Positions 52,502 to 61,005 of a stretch of DNA of 64,000 nucleotides are shown here, in pieces. The stretch covers positions 248,001 to 312,000 of the forward strand of contig NZ_QJUV01000001.1 in NCBI RefSeq assembly GCF_003397585.1, in the 5' to 3' direction. This DNA is from Gardnerella piotii (GTDB lineage: Bacteria; Actinomycetota; Actinomycetes; Actinomycetales; Bifidobacteriaceae). The translations under genes were made by a program, and so were the position numbers. The notes under the pieces are model-generated. The model saw only the letters and a list, made by a program, of their open reading frames with translations, did not search any database and was not told where the DNA came from. Within the stretch, counting starts at the first letter, position 1; the number at the start of each line of letters is the position of its first letter.

Positions 52502-52701
52502 GCGAATACAACGCTAATCGCAGGTGTTCTAGGGGCCATTCGCGCGTGGTTCGTAAAGGGTCGGAGCTTTTTGACGCGGACGGCGTAAAGCAAGAGTCGG
52601 GCGACGCTCAAACGATTGAGCAGCGCGCAAAAGATGACGATAATCGTATTCTTAGCGAGCTTCCTCCTCATTGGGCGGTTTTTAGCGAACGCGGTAGATA
52701 A
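52498..52701 (+). CDS. Small conserved hypothetical protein coupled to the helicase-like gene
   Basis: A 67-residue hydrophilic, basic-to-acidic protein. Its ATG overlaps the stop of the preceding gene (ATGA), giving translational coupling. The notable C-terminal stretch is DDDNRILSELPPHWAVFSERGR; an N-D-x-R-I/L-L-x-x-x-P-P-H-W motif of this kind looks conserved and non-random. No known domain. I infer it works with the FHA/helicase-like pair. Confidence 0.7.
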   Translation: MSEYNANRRCSRGHSRVVRKGSELFDADGVKQESGDAQTIEQRAKDDDNRILSELPPHWAVFSERGR

Positions 52702-52740
52702 ACTTTGCATAGCGGCTGGCATGCGTTTATTTATTGCTTG

Positions 52741-53469
52741 CTAGTTTTGTACAGCTATTACTGCAAGGTTTGGAATAATCGCTTGCGTGTTTATGATTTG
52801 CAACGCGTTTTCTGCTGGCATTGCCAGCAGTGCGCTTTGCGCAGAATTGTTTATGTTAACAACGATTACGTTGTGAACAAGCGAAACGTTTTTGTCTTGC
52901 AAAGTAATGTTATCGGAAAAACTGGCGTCGCTAGATGTTTCTATTTGTGTTGGATTTGTTGAATGATTGGCTGTATTTAAGCTGTTTGGAACTTTGCTAA
53001 ACGCTATAGAAATAACGTCTCCTGGTGCAAGGCTGGCGCTGCTGCTTGCAAGATTAACCGAAATTGTTGTAAAGCCAGGCGGAATTTTTGTTTGCTTTGT
53101 AACTTGATTGCTAAAAATCGGCGTTCCGTATTTAATGTTGCATGCAGCAATAATCGCGTTTTTAGTGGAATTGCTTATAGAAGTGTAGTTAAGAACATTG
53201 TTAAAAACGCTACTTTTAGGAACATTAACGTAATGCAGGTCGCTTTGCTTAATTACGCTGCCTTTTGCTATGTTTCTAACGGCTACTGGCACACTTTGAG
53301 TAGCTTGAAACGTTGAAATAAGGTGTATTGAAAACAATGTTGCAACACTTATAAAAAATATTGAAAGCATGTTTAAGGTTTGCGCCTTTTTTCTGCGCTT
53401 TATAAGCTCTACTGGCACCTTATTTTCCGTGTTGTAGCCAACTGTTTTTAGTAAAAATGATGTACGCAT
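52741..53469 (-). CDS. SAF-domain membrane protein (CpaB/RcpC-like)
   Basis: A 242-residue protein with one N-terminal membrane helix (MLSIFFISVATLFSIHLIS), then a SAF-like domain: VPVAVRNIAKGSVIKQSDLHYVNVP, GTPIFSNQVTKQ and SLAPGDVISIAF. SAF proteins of the CpaB type serve Flp/Tad pilus assembly, but no tad genes are in the window, so this is an orphan. ATG 53469 has no clear ribosome-binding site. It is convergent with the helicase-like operon (39-nt gap), and downstream of the repeat-rich spacer that follows the FmdB gene. Confidence 0.77.
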   Translation of the reverse strand: MRTSFLLKTVGYNTENKVPVELIKRRKKAQTLNMLSIFFISVATLFSIHLISTFQATQSVPVAVRNIAKGSVIKQSDLHYVNVPKSSVFNNVLNYTSISNSTKNAIIAACNIKYGTPIFSNQVTKQTKIPPGFTTISVNLASSSASLAPGDVISIAFSKVPNSLNTANHSTNPTQIETSSDASFSDNITLQDKNVSLVHNVIVVNINNSAQSALLAMPAENALQIINTQAIIPNLAVIAVQN

Positions 53470-53559
53470 ATAAGCATCATTTATCGCGCGGAGCGCTTTT
53501 GCAAGCTTTTTTGTGCAATGTGGTTAAAGGCTAGCTTAGATGGGGATTTTACGAGGATT

Positions 53560-53825
53560 TTACGCACATATAAACATTTTTGATGAATCTTAATAGCTAC
53601 TTATACACATATTCACATAAATGGCCATTTTTGATTGGTATTAATCCACATATAAACATATATCAATATAAGTGATTACTAACATACGCACACATATGTA
53701 GCAAAATAAACGCCACTTACGCACATAAGCACATAAGTGGCGTCATAAATTTTCAATTTATTCACATACACACATAAGTTGCGTCATATTTTTTCACTTA
53801 TGCACATATGCACAAATTTTAATAG
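53560..53825. repeat. CACATA-rich intergenic region
   Basis: In about 260 bp, CACATA occurs some ten times (often as GCACATAAG or ACACATA), with one strong hairpin ACGCCACTTA/TAAGTGGCGT near 53702-53735. It is AT-rich, with no coding potential. It lies between the fmdB and SAF genes, both on the minus strand. Confidence 0.65.
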
Positions 53826-53837
53826 GTTATTTGCACG

Positions 53838-54014
53838 TTACTTATCGGTGCGGTAAAATCCGCTGCCCTTAAAGTTGATTGGCGGCGCACTAAAAACCTT
53901 ACGAACTTCTTGCTTTCCGCACTTTGGGCACACGGTAATTGGCTCATCCTCAAACGATTGATGTTGTGAAAAATCATATCCGCATTGCTTGCAACGGTAA
54001 TGATAAGTAGGCAA
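53838..54014 (-). CDS. FmdB-type zinc ribbon protein
   Basis: A 58-residue protein with the FmdB/CxxC zinc ribbon: MPTYHYRCKQCGYDF and VCPKCGKQEVRKVFSAPPINFKGSGFYRTD. Members are often co-located with transport or regulatory genes and may act as transcriptional or structural zinc proteins. The start is set at TTG 54014, 4-5 nt after GGAGGA and in the family position (MPTY...). The longer frame to 54026 would place that site inside the gene. Confidence 0.88.
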   Translation of the reverse strand: MPTYHYRCKQCGYDFSQHQSFEDEPITVCPKCGKQEVRKVFSAPPINFKGSGFYRTDK

Positions 54015-54195
54015 CGGTTCCTCCAATCTATAATTCCATCACATATCCTAGCTCATAATACCGCCTCGTTAAAGCGGCTAATCGCTAATCGTAAACGCTT
54101 TTTGTTTGTAAAATTTTGCGAAACAATCGCAAAAAATCCGACACGCCGACTTATTTTTAGCCTTTACATCCTTAATGCACTTTATATTTGTACGT

Positions 54196-55272
54196 ATGGG
54201 TTATGAATCGGTGAGCGCGTTAACAGTATTGATCATCATCGTAGCCTTAATGTTTGGTTGGTTGCCTAAACGCACTGAAAACAGCATGAAGTCGATGTTG
54301 GAACACAGCGAAGATAGGTATTCACCTTCGTTGCACATTGTGGATTATAGCAGTGATTCGCTTTTCCACGCGTGTAGCGGCACGATGGCGAAAGGGGTTG
54401 GCATGCAGCCGTCGAAGATGCAAGCGAATACAAAGCCTAATAATGGAAAGTCCAGTCGCAATGGCGTGAACGCTAATAAACATAAGTGCGCTAAGCAGTT
54501 TAATGGTGCTTTTACGCCTGAACATGTTGCTCGTATTCGCGCGCTTCGCCGTGCAGCAATCCGCCGTCGCCGTGCGTTGGTGCTTTCTCTAGCATTTTTA
54601 ACTCTTGTTGTGTTTGTTGCGGGTCTTTCTGGACTCTATAGCGCATGGTTTGCAATCATTCCTCTTGCTGCTGTTTGCACTGTTCTCTACTTTGGCTCTA
54701 TGGCTGCTAAGCAAGCGCGCAAGTGGGAAGCAAAAGTTGCTTTGTATAACAAGCGTTCTGCAGCTTTTAATGATTCTGTTGTGGAGCCAATTTTTGACGC
54801 TGCCGTAAACTCAGTTGTTGACCGTTCTGAAAATGCCCAGCATGCCGAAAATCCAGACAACACAGAGACTTCAGTTATGCAACAGCGAGATATAAGCATG
54901 GCTTTAGCAGGAGCAAATAGGCAAGAGGTGGCAAAAAGCGCGGTTGCTGGCGATTTTTCCGCTGCTAATGATGCACGCTCGCAAGCCGATATCTCCAACT
55001 CAAATCAAGATCTTATATCGTTCTCGTTTGGCGATGATTCTAGTGATTTTGGTGCTAATGGCAAAAATGCGGGTCCGCAAAGCTTAGAGATAAAGTCTAC
55101 AAAGCAAGTTACTAAAGCGATTGCAGCAGACGATTCAAACGAATCGGCGGCGGCTTTCGATTCAAGCAAAGTCTCTGAAGTATCTGAATCTACTGTAGAG
55201 CCTCCAGTTAGTACAAAAGACTCGCTTGGTAAAGCCGATTTAAGGGATGTTTTGGCTCGTCGCGCTGCCTAA
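54196..55272 (+). CDS. Membrane protein resembling SepX/GlpR-type divisome proteins
   Basis: A 358-residue protein: short outer N-terminus, one TM (ALTVLIIIVALMFGWLP), a cytoplasmic segment that contains RYSPSLHIVD, a second pair of TMs after RRAAIRRRRAL (VLSLAFLTLVVFVAGLSGL and WFAIIPLAAVCTVLYFG), then a long hydrophilic Ser/Ala/Asp-rich tail. The TM-basic-RxS layout recalls actinobacterial SepX, which acts with the cell-division machinery, but sequence identity is too weak to be sure. ATG 54196 is chosen; no ribosome-binding site is visible, so it may be leaderless. Confidence 0.6.
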   Translation: MGYESVSALTVLIIIVALMFGWLPKRTENSMKSMLEHSEDRYSPSLHIVDYSSDSLFHACSGTMAKGVGMQPSKMQANTKPNNGKSSRNGVNANKHKCAKQFNGAFTPEHVARIRALRRAAIRRRRALVLSLAFLTLVVFVAGLSGLYSAWFAIIPLAAVCTVLYFGSMAAKQARKWEAKVALYNKRSAAFNDSVVEPIFDAAVNSVVDRSENAQHAENPDNTETSVMQQRDISMALAGANRQEVAKSAVAGDFSAANDARSQADISNSNQDLISFSFGDDSSDFGANGKNAGPQSLEIKSTKQVTKAIAADDSNESAAAFDSSKVSEVSESTVEPPVSTKDSLGKADLRDVLARRAA

Positions 55273-55296
55273 AGTTTGTAAAAATTTTCTAAAATT

Positions 55297-55323
55297 TTAG
55301 CACTCTAGTTGGTAGAGTGCTAA
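55297..55323. promoter_or_regulatory. CIRCE operator (HrcA site) upstream of groES
   Basis: Perfect TTAGCACTC - 9 nt - GAGTGCTAA inverted repeat. HrcA represses heat-shock genes at this site in many bacteria. Confidence 0.93.
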
Positions 55324-55428
55324 AAACGCGCTATTATAAGGTTCAGTGCTCGATAGTTTTGACGTGATCGTCAGCCTCGTCAACATTATTCGCGCAAAGG
55401 TTACATTTCTCTAGAAAGAGGTACCGAA

Positions 55429-55722
55429 GTGTCGATTAAACTCACACCTTTGGAAGATAAGATTATTGTTAAGCAAGCTCAGGCAGAAACTCAGACTGCT
55501 TCTGGCTTGTACATTCCAGATAACGCTAAGGAAAAGCCACAGCAGGGAGAGGTTTTGGCTGTTGGCCCAGGCCGCAGAGACGATAAGGGTGAGCGCATTC
55601 CTATGGATGTTAAGCCTGGAGACAAGATTCTTTACTCCAAGTATGGTGGCACAGAAGTTCATTACGAAGGCGAAGATTACTTAATCGTTTCGTCTCGTGA
55701 CGTTCTTGCAATCCTTGGCTGA
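55429..55722 (+). CDS. groES: Co-chaperonin GroES
   Basis: A 97-residue lid of the GroEL chamber. Conserved: [44 protein letters not shown] (split from the mobile loop), [14 protein letters not shown] and [17 protein letters not shown] 55429 follows AGAAAGAGG. groEL is not adjacent, as in other bifidobacteria. It is heat-shock regulated through the CIRCE operator 105 nt upstream. Confidence 0.98.
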   Translation: MSIKLTPLEDKIIVKQAQAETQTASGLYIPDNAKEKPQQGEVLAVGPGRRDDKGERIPMDVKPGDKILYSKYGGTEVHYEGEDYLIVSSRDVLAILG

Positions 55723-55782
55723 TTTTGGTTAATCACTTGGTTAATCACTTGTAATTAGTCAAATAATCTTAAAGCTATTTAG

Positions 55783-55821
55783 CGCTGAAAATGGCGGCTT
55801 ATCGCTGTTTTCAGCGTTTTT
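55783..55821 (+). terminator. Terminator after groES
   Basis: Stem CGCTGAAAA (55783-55791) / TTTTCAGCG (55808-55816) then TTTTTG. Confidence 0.85.
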
Positions 55822-55892
55822 GTTTAATCGTTTAGTGTGTCTGATTTGTTTTAATACGTCTAATAATTTATTTAATTTGTTTAAGACGCGAC

Positions 55893-55904
55893 TATTATAA
55901 AATC
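55893..55904 (+). promoter_or_regulatory. -10 element of a probable leaderless hisC-like transcript
   Basis: TATTAT (55893-55898) lies 6 nt before ATG 55905, and no ribosome-binding site is present. The same 6-nt spacing is seen at 8905. The -35 is not clear. Confidence 0.5.
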
Positions 55905-56999
55905 ATGGATTACAAACATCGCAGTATTTTAGATACTTTGCCAAATTATAAGCAAGGTAAACCAGCGCCCGCATTAGACGGCATTCGCGCATATAAGATT
56001 TCTAGCAACGAAAACCCATTTGAGCCGTTAGAAAGTGTGAAAAGCGCCATTTCTAGCCGTGCGCTTGGTGTTATTAATCGTTATCCAAACATGCGCGGAA
56101 CAGAAGTCGTAGAAGAGTTAGCTAAAAAGTTTAACGTTACTCCAGAAGAGGTTGTTCTTGGATGCGGCTCTACAGAGGTTATTACGCAACTTGTGAATCT
56201 TGTTGCAGGCCCTGGAGACGAAGTCATATACCCGTGGAGAAGCTTTGAAGCGTACCCGATTATTGTTACGGGTGCTGGCGCTACAAGCGTTAAAATCCCT
56301 AATCGCGCAGATGGGTCGCACGATGTAGACGCAATGATTGATGCGATTAATGAGCGCACTCGTCTTGTTATTTTGAACAATCCAAACAATCCAACGTCTG
56401 CATCGCTTTCAGACGAGGAAGCTAGACGAGTGCTGGATGCTGTTCCAAGCAACGTTTTAGTGCTTATTGACGAAGCTTACGTGCAATTTAACAACGCAAA
56501 GGGAACGGCAGATGGCATGCAACTCTACCGCGAATATCCAAACGTTGTTGTTGCACAAACATTCTCTAAAGCCTACGGTTTGGCTGGTTTGCGCATTGGC
56601 TACGCTATTGCTGCAGCAGATGTTGTAGAAGGCATGCGAAAAGTGGCTGTTCCGTTTGGTGTAAGCCAAATTGCGCAAGTTGCAGCTCTTGCGTCTTTGG
56701 AGAATGAAGCGCTTGTAGAAATGCGCAATCGCGTAGATGCGCTTGTTAAGGAGCGTGCGCGCGTTGTAAGCGGTTTGCGTGAGCAAGGGTGGAATGTTGC
56801 CGAGCCATACGCAAACTTCTTCTGGATGCCATTTGGTGAAGATACAGAGCGAGCTAATCAGCGTTTTGTTGATGCAGGTCTTTCTGTGCGCGCGTTTGCT
56901 GGAGAAGGTATTCGCATTACGATTGCGGAGACTGAGGCAAATGATCGCGTACTTAAAGTGTGTGAATCTTTAAAGAAAGATGGTTTTTCGCTTAAATAA
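55905..56999 (+). CDS. hisC: Histidinol-phosphate aminotransferase-like (HisC/Pat family)
   Basis: A 364-residue PLP-dependent fold-type I aminotransferase. Visible: KISSNENPFEPLESV, RYPNMRGTEVVEELA, VLGCGSTEVITQL, ILNNPNNPTSA, VLIDEAYVQF and the PLP Lys in TFSKAYGLAGLRIGY, then FGVSQIAQVAALASLEN and a C-terminal Arg region RITIAETEANDRVLK. HisC and aromatic aminotransferase (Pat) are close; no other his gene is near, so substrate use is uncertain. Probably a leaderless mRNA. Confidence 0.85.
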   Translation: MDYKHRSILDTLPNYKQGKPAPALDGIRAYKISSNENPFEPLESVKSAISSRALGVINRYPNMRGTEVVEELAKKFNVTPEEVVLGCGSTEVITQLVNLVAGPGDEVIYPWRSFEAYPIIVTGAGATSVKIPNRADGSHDVDAMIDAINERTRLVILNNPNNPTSASLSDEEARRVLDAVPSNVLVLIDEAYVQFNNAKGTADGMQLYREYPNVVVAQTFSKAYGLAGLRIGYAIAAADVVEGMRKVAVPFGVSQIAQVAALASLENEALVEMRNRVDALVKERARVVSGLREQGWNVAEPYANFFWMPFGEDTERANQRFVDAGLSVRAFAGEGIRITIAETEANDRVLKVCESLKKDGFSLK

Positions 57000-57182
57000 T
57001 TGCTTAATAATCGCTTAAGAGCATATAAATAGCGGATAAATAGCATATAAATAATCGCATTTTTTAGATGCATTTAGATGTGATTTTTGCTTTCGGCGTG
57101 TCTTGAACTTGCATTAGTCGCGCGTTCGTGGCAAAATAACAAAGTTGCCGTTTGGAGATGTTCTTCTCCGCGCGGAAACGTT

Positions 57183-57264
57183 GGCGGGTTACCAGAGCGG
57201 CCAAATGGGACTGACTGTAAATCAGTTGCTTCGTGCTTCAGTGGTTCAAATCCACTACCCGCCA
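57183..57264 (+). tRNA. tRNA-Tyr (anticodon GTA)
   Basis: 82-nt type II tRNA: acceptor GGCGGGT/ACCCGCC, anticodon loop CTGTAAA, long variable arm, T-arm AGTGG-TTCAAAT-CCACT, discriminator A. The 180 bp upstream (57000-57182) shows no other supported feature. Confidence 0.95.
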
Positions 57265-57265
57265 C

Positions 57266-57337
<72 letters not shown>

Positions 57338-57341
57338 CTCT

Positions 57342-57415
57342 GGCGGGGTAGCTCAGCTGGCTAGAGCGTACGACTCATAATCGTAAGGTCAAGAGTTCGA
57401 GTCTCTTCCTCGCTA
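57342..57415 (+). tRNA. tRNA-Met, elongator type (anticodon CAT)
   Basis: 74-nt cloverleaf: acceptor GGCGGGG/CCTCGCT with two G-U pairs, loop CTCATAA. The anticodon stem TACGA/TCGTA lacks the three G-C pairs of initiator tRNA, so it is elongator Met; tRNA-Ile2 is less likely. Confidence 0.9.
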
Positions 57416-57465
57416 CAATGGCCAGCAGGAGTTGGTCAACATACAATATTCTAGAGGTGAACAAA

Positions 57466-57636
57466 ATGGCAAGTAAGAGCGCAGACATCCGTCCAGGCAT
57501 TACGCTTGCATGCACGGAGTGCAAGGAGCGTAATTACATCACGACGAAGAATCGTCGTAATACGCCTGATCGCCTTGAGTTGAGCAAGTTCTGCCCACGC
57601 TGCGGCAAGCACACTCTCCATCGCGAGACTCGCTAA
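57466..57636 (+). CDS. rpmG: 50S ribosomal protein L33
   Basis: A 56-residue large-subunit protein of the zinc-binding (C+) type: [17 protein letters not shown] and [16 protein letters not shown] provide four Cys. ATG 57466 follows GAGGTGA; the frame open from 57418 is not conserved. Placement directly after tRNA-Met is common in actinobacteria, and it probably shares the tRNA transcript. Confidence 0.96.
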   Translation: MASKSADIRPGITLACTECKERNYITTKNRRNTPDRLELSKFCPRCGKHTLHRETR

Positions 57637-57671
57637 AAGCGTGAACTTCGGCGAAGTTTTATAGCTTTATT

Positions 57672-57697
57672 ACCCCGCGTTTTGCGGGGTTTTTTGT
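57672..57697 (+). terminator. Terminator after rpmG
   Basis: CCCCGC/GCGGGG stem followed by six T. A smaller AACTTCG/CGAAGTT hairpin lies just before, at 57644-57658. Confidence 0.88.
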
Positions 57698-57723
57698 TAT
57701 TTATTGCTGTTAGGATTAATCGT

Positions 57724-59007
57724 ATGAGTATGCAATCATCCTTATTGGAATCTGATAATCCAACTTTTGCAAATCTTACAACAATCGGCGTTGGAGGCTC
57801 TATTGCTCGTTTTGTAGAGCCTACTAGCAGAGTGGCTGTTATTGAAGCTGTAGAAGATGCAGATTGCGCTGGATTGCCTCTTTGCGTTATTGGCGGCGGA
57901 TCTAACATGCTTGTAAGCGATGAACCGTTTAACGGAGTAGTTGTGCGCGATGCTCGTCGCGAGATTTGCGTTTTAGATGAGGCTGCTCCTGGAATAGACG
58001 GCGTTGATAAAACTAGCGGAGATTTTTTGGTTCACGTTAGTGCAGAAGCTGGTTGCAATTGGGATGATTTTGTTTCTCACACTATTGAGCTTGGATTGCA
58101 AGGCGTAGAAGCGCTATCTGGGATTCCTGGAACGGTTGGCGCGTCTGTAGTGCAAAATATTGGCGCATACGGTGCGGAAGTGGCGCAAAGTGTTGATTCT
58201 GTAGAAGTTTGGGATCGTAAAGACAAAACCACTTTTTATATGAATCTTGCGGATCTTAAATTTGGCTATCGCACGTCTGTTCTCAAAAAAAGCATGTATA
58301 AGGCGCCTGGTGTTGCTGCTGATTGCTTCTTCCCAACGCCTAGATACGTTGTTTTGTCTGTTACTTTTTGCTTAAAGCATTCAAAAACAGGTGTTGTGGC
58401 TCATTCGCAGCTTGCTCACGCGCTTGGTGTGCAAGTTGGAGATAGGATGGAAACGTCTAAGATTCGTCGCGAAGTTTTGCGCGTTAGAGCATCTAAGGGC
58501 ATGCTCGAAGATGCTATGCGCTACGCAAATAAGTGGATGTGCTACGCAAAAAGCGAAAAGGGCGTTGAGTCTTCGATTAGGCTTCAAAATGAAGACTATG
58601 TTTGTGGTGATTTGCAAGAGGGCGATTCCAAGTATGCGGACCGCCATAGTTGCGGAAGCTTCTTTATGAATCCGATTTTGACTAAATCTCAAGCAGATTT
58701 GCTTCCAGAAGACGCTCCGCGATTTGACGCCACTTTGCCAGATGGATCTAAAGGAGTTAAGACTTCTGCAGCTTGGCTTATTGACCATGCTGGATTCCAC
58801 AAGGGATTTAGACTTACGCAAAGTGATGGCGAAAAGAGTAAAGCTGGATTATCTTCTTTACATACTTTGGCGTTGACTAATCGCAGTTGTGCAAAATGCG
58901 CAGATATTGTTGATTTAGCGCGCAAAATCATAGATGGTGTTTACGATTCGTTCGGCGTAAAACTTGTTCCAGAACCTGTTTTAATCGGCGTTAGCGTGGA
59001 TTGTTAA
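57724..59007 (+). CDS. murB: UDP-N-acetylmuramate dehydrogenase
   Basis: A 427-residue FAD enzyme that reduces the enolpyruvyl group made by MurA, giving UDP-MurNAc. Motifs: NLTTIGVGG, LCVIGGGSNMLVSDEPF, GVEALSGIPGTVGASVVQNIGAYG (FAD-binding), FGYRTSVLK, SCGSFFMNPI (catalytic Ser) and SAAWLIDHAGFKG-like. The C-terminal Glu is in LVPEPVLIG. It is longer than E. coli MurB because of inserted loops. ATG 57724 has no ribosome-binding site but TAGGAT ends 7 nt before it, so it may be leaderless. It complements murA at 10450. Confidence 0.95.
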   Translation: MSMQSSLLESDNPTFANLTTIGVGGSIARFVEPTSRVAVIEAVEDADCAGLPLCVIGGGSNMLVSDEPFNGVVVRDARREICVLDEAAPGIDGVDKTSGDFLVHVSAEAGCNWDDFVSHTIELGLQGVEALSGIPGTVGASVVQNIGAYGAEVAQSVDSVEVWDRKDKTTFYMNLADLKFGYRTSVLKKSMYKAPGVAADCFFPTPRYVVLSVTFCLKHSKTGVVAHSQLAHALGVQVGDRMETSKIRREVLRVRASKGMLEDAMRYANKWMCYAKSEKGVESSIRLQNEDYVCGDLQEGDSKYADRHSCGSFFMNPILTKSQADLLPEDAPRFDATLPDGSKGVKTSAAWLIDHAGFHKGFRLTQSDGEKSKAGLSSLHTLALTNRSCAKCADIVDLARKIIDGVYDSFGVKLVPEPVLIGVSVDC

Positions 59008-59137
59008 GACATTGTTAACACAAATTTAGCATAATTTAACATAATAAATTGCGATTTGTGTTGTGATTTTCCGATAGACAAAGTACTATGCTCTTTTAAT
59101 ATCGTAAAAATTATTGTTTGATGACGCTTAATGTGTG

Positions 59138-59165
59138 TTGAACCGTATTTTTTGCGATTTATAAC
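59138..59165 (+). promoter_or_regulatory. Probable promoter of the amino-acid permease gene
   Basis: TTGAAC (59138-59143), 16-nt spacer, TATAAC (59160-59165), about 50 nt before the chosen start. The rest of the 59008-59218 gap is AT-rich with no other clear feature. Confidence 0.5.
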
Positions 59166-59218
59166 ATATATACCCTTATATGGAATGTTTTAGACGTAGT
59201 TTTAGAGAAGGTTGGATT

Positions 59219-60850
59219 ATGCAAATATGGAGAAAAAAGTCTGTTGAACAGACTATTGCAGAAACAATGGATGGTGATCGCCATCTTAAACGCACATTAA
59301 ATGCTTGGGATCTTGCTGTTATGGGCGTAGCTGTTGCTGTTGGCGCTGGAATCTTCTCCGTTGGCGCTCAAGCAGCAGCATTCCACGCAGGTCCTGCAGT
59401 GATTATTAGCTTTATTATTGCTGGAATCGTTTGCGGAACGGCTGCAATGTGCTACGCGGAGTTTGCTTCGATGATTCCTGTTGCAGGTTCTGCATACACG
59501 TTTACATATACCACAGTAGGCGAGCTTATTGCTTGGATTATTGGCTGGGATATGATTCTGGAAATGCTTATGGCAGGATCTGTTATAGCTAAATATTGGG
59601 GCGTTTATCTTAACGATTTAATGCACTTGTTTGGTATTAACATGTCTACTTCGGTAAAGCTTGGTAATTTTACTTTTGATCTTGCTCCAGTAGTTATTGT
59701 TGCGTTCTTTACGATTATGCTTGTTGTTGGAACAAAGCTTTCTGCTCGTTTTGACGGTGCTTTAACAATTCTTAAGATTGGTATTGTTCTGTTCGTTGTT
59801 GTTGTTGGATTCTTCTACATTAAGGCTTCTAACTTCACTCCATTTGTTCCACCTGCAACAGACGTTGCTAGCGTTAAGGGTATTCACGTTTCTGGCACTA
59901 TGAGCCAGCCGCTTTGGCAGTGGGTAACTGGCATGCAGCCAGCTGTTTACGGTGTTACTGGTATTCTTTCTGGCGCAGCACTTGTGTTCTTTGCATTCAT
60001 TGGATTCGACGTTGTTGCAACTACGGCAGAAGAAACTAAAGACCCACACAAGAACATTCCTAGGGGCATTGGTCTTGGTCTTTTGATTGTGACTGTTCTT
60101 TACATTCTTGTTGCTGTTGTTACAACTGGTATGGTCTCTTACAAGGATTTGGCTAAGCAAGACGCTCCTTCGCTTTCTACGAGCTTTGAGCTTGTAGGAG
60201 CAACTTGGGCTGCTAAGATTATTTCTCTTGGCATTGTAATCGGCTTAACAACTGTTGTGATGGTTCTTCTTTTGGGCCTTACACGTATTGTGTTTGCTGT
60301 TAGCCGCGATGGTTTGCTTCCACGTAGCTTCTCTAAGGTTAGCAAGCGCGGAATTCCTGCACGTATTCAGATTGTTTCTGGCATTGTTGTTGCAATAATC
60401 GCTTCTACATTAGATATTGGAATTCTTTCCGACATGGTGAATATTGGTACGCTTTCTGCGTTCTTGCTTGTTTCTGCAGGCGTTCCTATTATGCGTATGC
60501 GTAGGCCTGATCTGCATCGATCCTTTATGGTTCCTTGGAATCCAGTTCTGCCTATTTTCGCCGCGCTTTCTACGTTCTGGCTTATGCTAAACCTTTCTGT
60601 GCTTACATGGATTCGTTTTGCAATCTGGCTTGCAATCGGCTTTACTGTGTACTTTGGCTATTCTTACCGCAATTCTTTGCTTGGAAGGCAACTTCGTAAA
60701 GCTAAGAAGCTTGGCGTTCCAGTAGAAACCTTGTTTGCACAAGATGCTGCTGCAGCCGAAAAAGTTGCGGAAGGCGAGTCGGAAGACCAAGCGCGAGCTG
60801 AAGCTGCTCAAGAGGCGGCTGTTGGGTCTGCTCAAGGGGATGCTCAATAG
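59219..60850 (+). CDS. APC-superfamily amino acid permease (CAT/YfnA-like)
   Basis: A 543-residue transporter with about 12 membrane segments. The APC signature is visible: AVGAGIFSVGAQAAAFHAGPAVIISF, CYAEFASMIPVAGSAYTFTYTTVGELIAWIIGWDM, and FAFIGFDVVATTAEETKDPHKNIPRGI, the latter typical of cationic amino-acid transporters. The hydrophilic C-terminus is acidic and Ala-rich (AAAEKVAEGESEDQARAEAAQEAA). ATG 59219 follows AGAAGG; ATG 59180 is a possible alternative. The substrate cannot be named. Confidence 0.9.
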   Translation: MQIWRKKSVEQTIAETMDGDRHLKRTLNAWDLAVMGVAVAVGAGIFSVGAQAAAFHAGPAVIISFIIAGIVCGTAAMCYAEFASMIPVAGSAYTFTYTTVGELIAWIIGWDMILEMLMAGSVIAKYWGVYLNDLMHLFGINMSTSVKLGNFTFDLAPVVIVAFFTIMLVVGTKLSARFDGALTILKIGIVLFVVVVGFFYIKASNFTPFVPPATDVASVKGIHVSGTMSQPLWQWVTGMQPAVYGVTGILSGAALVFFAFIGFDVVATTAEETKDPHKNIPRGIGLGLLIVTVLYILVAVVTTGMVSYKDLAKQDAPSLSTSFELVGATWAAKIISLGIVIGLTTVVMVLLLGLTRIVFAVSRDGLLPRSFSKVSKRGIPARIQIVSGIVVAIIASTLDIGILSDMVNIGTLSAFLLVSAGVPIMRMRRPDLHRSFMVPWNPVLPIFAALSTFWLMLNLSVLTWIRFAIWLAIGFTVYFGYSYRNSLLGRQLRKAKKLGVPVETLFAQDAAAAEKVAEGESEDQARAEAAQEAAVGSAQGDAQ

Positions 60851-60897
60851 GCTTTTGCTTTGAGACGTTGATTTCTTGAGACGTTGATTTGATTGTG

Positions 60898-60931
60898 TTG
60901 AGTCGGTATGCGATTACGTATGCCGACTCAA
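60898..60931 (+). terminator. Hairpin between permease and ferredoxin genes
   Basis: TTGAGTCGGTAT (60898-) pairs with ATGCCGACTCAA (to 60931) around a short loop. The T-run is weak (TTTTG after 60935). Just upstream, TTGAGACGTTGATTT occurs twice in tandem. Confidence 0.55.
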
Positions 60932-61005
60932 TGCGTTTTGCACTCGCAATGTGAACTATAATAGAAGAGTTAGTTTATTTTTGAGTGTGAAAGGGTGCGT
61001 TTGCT

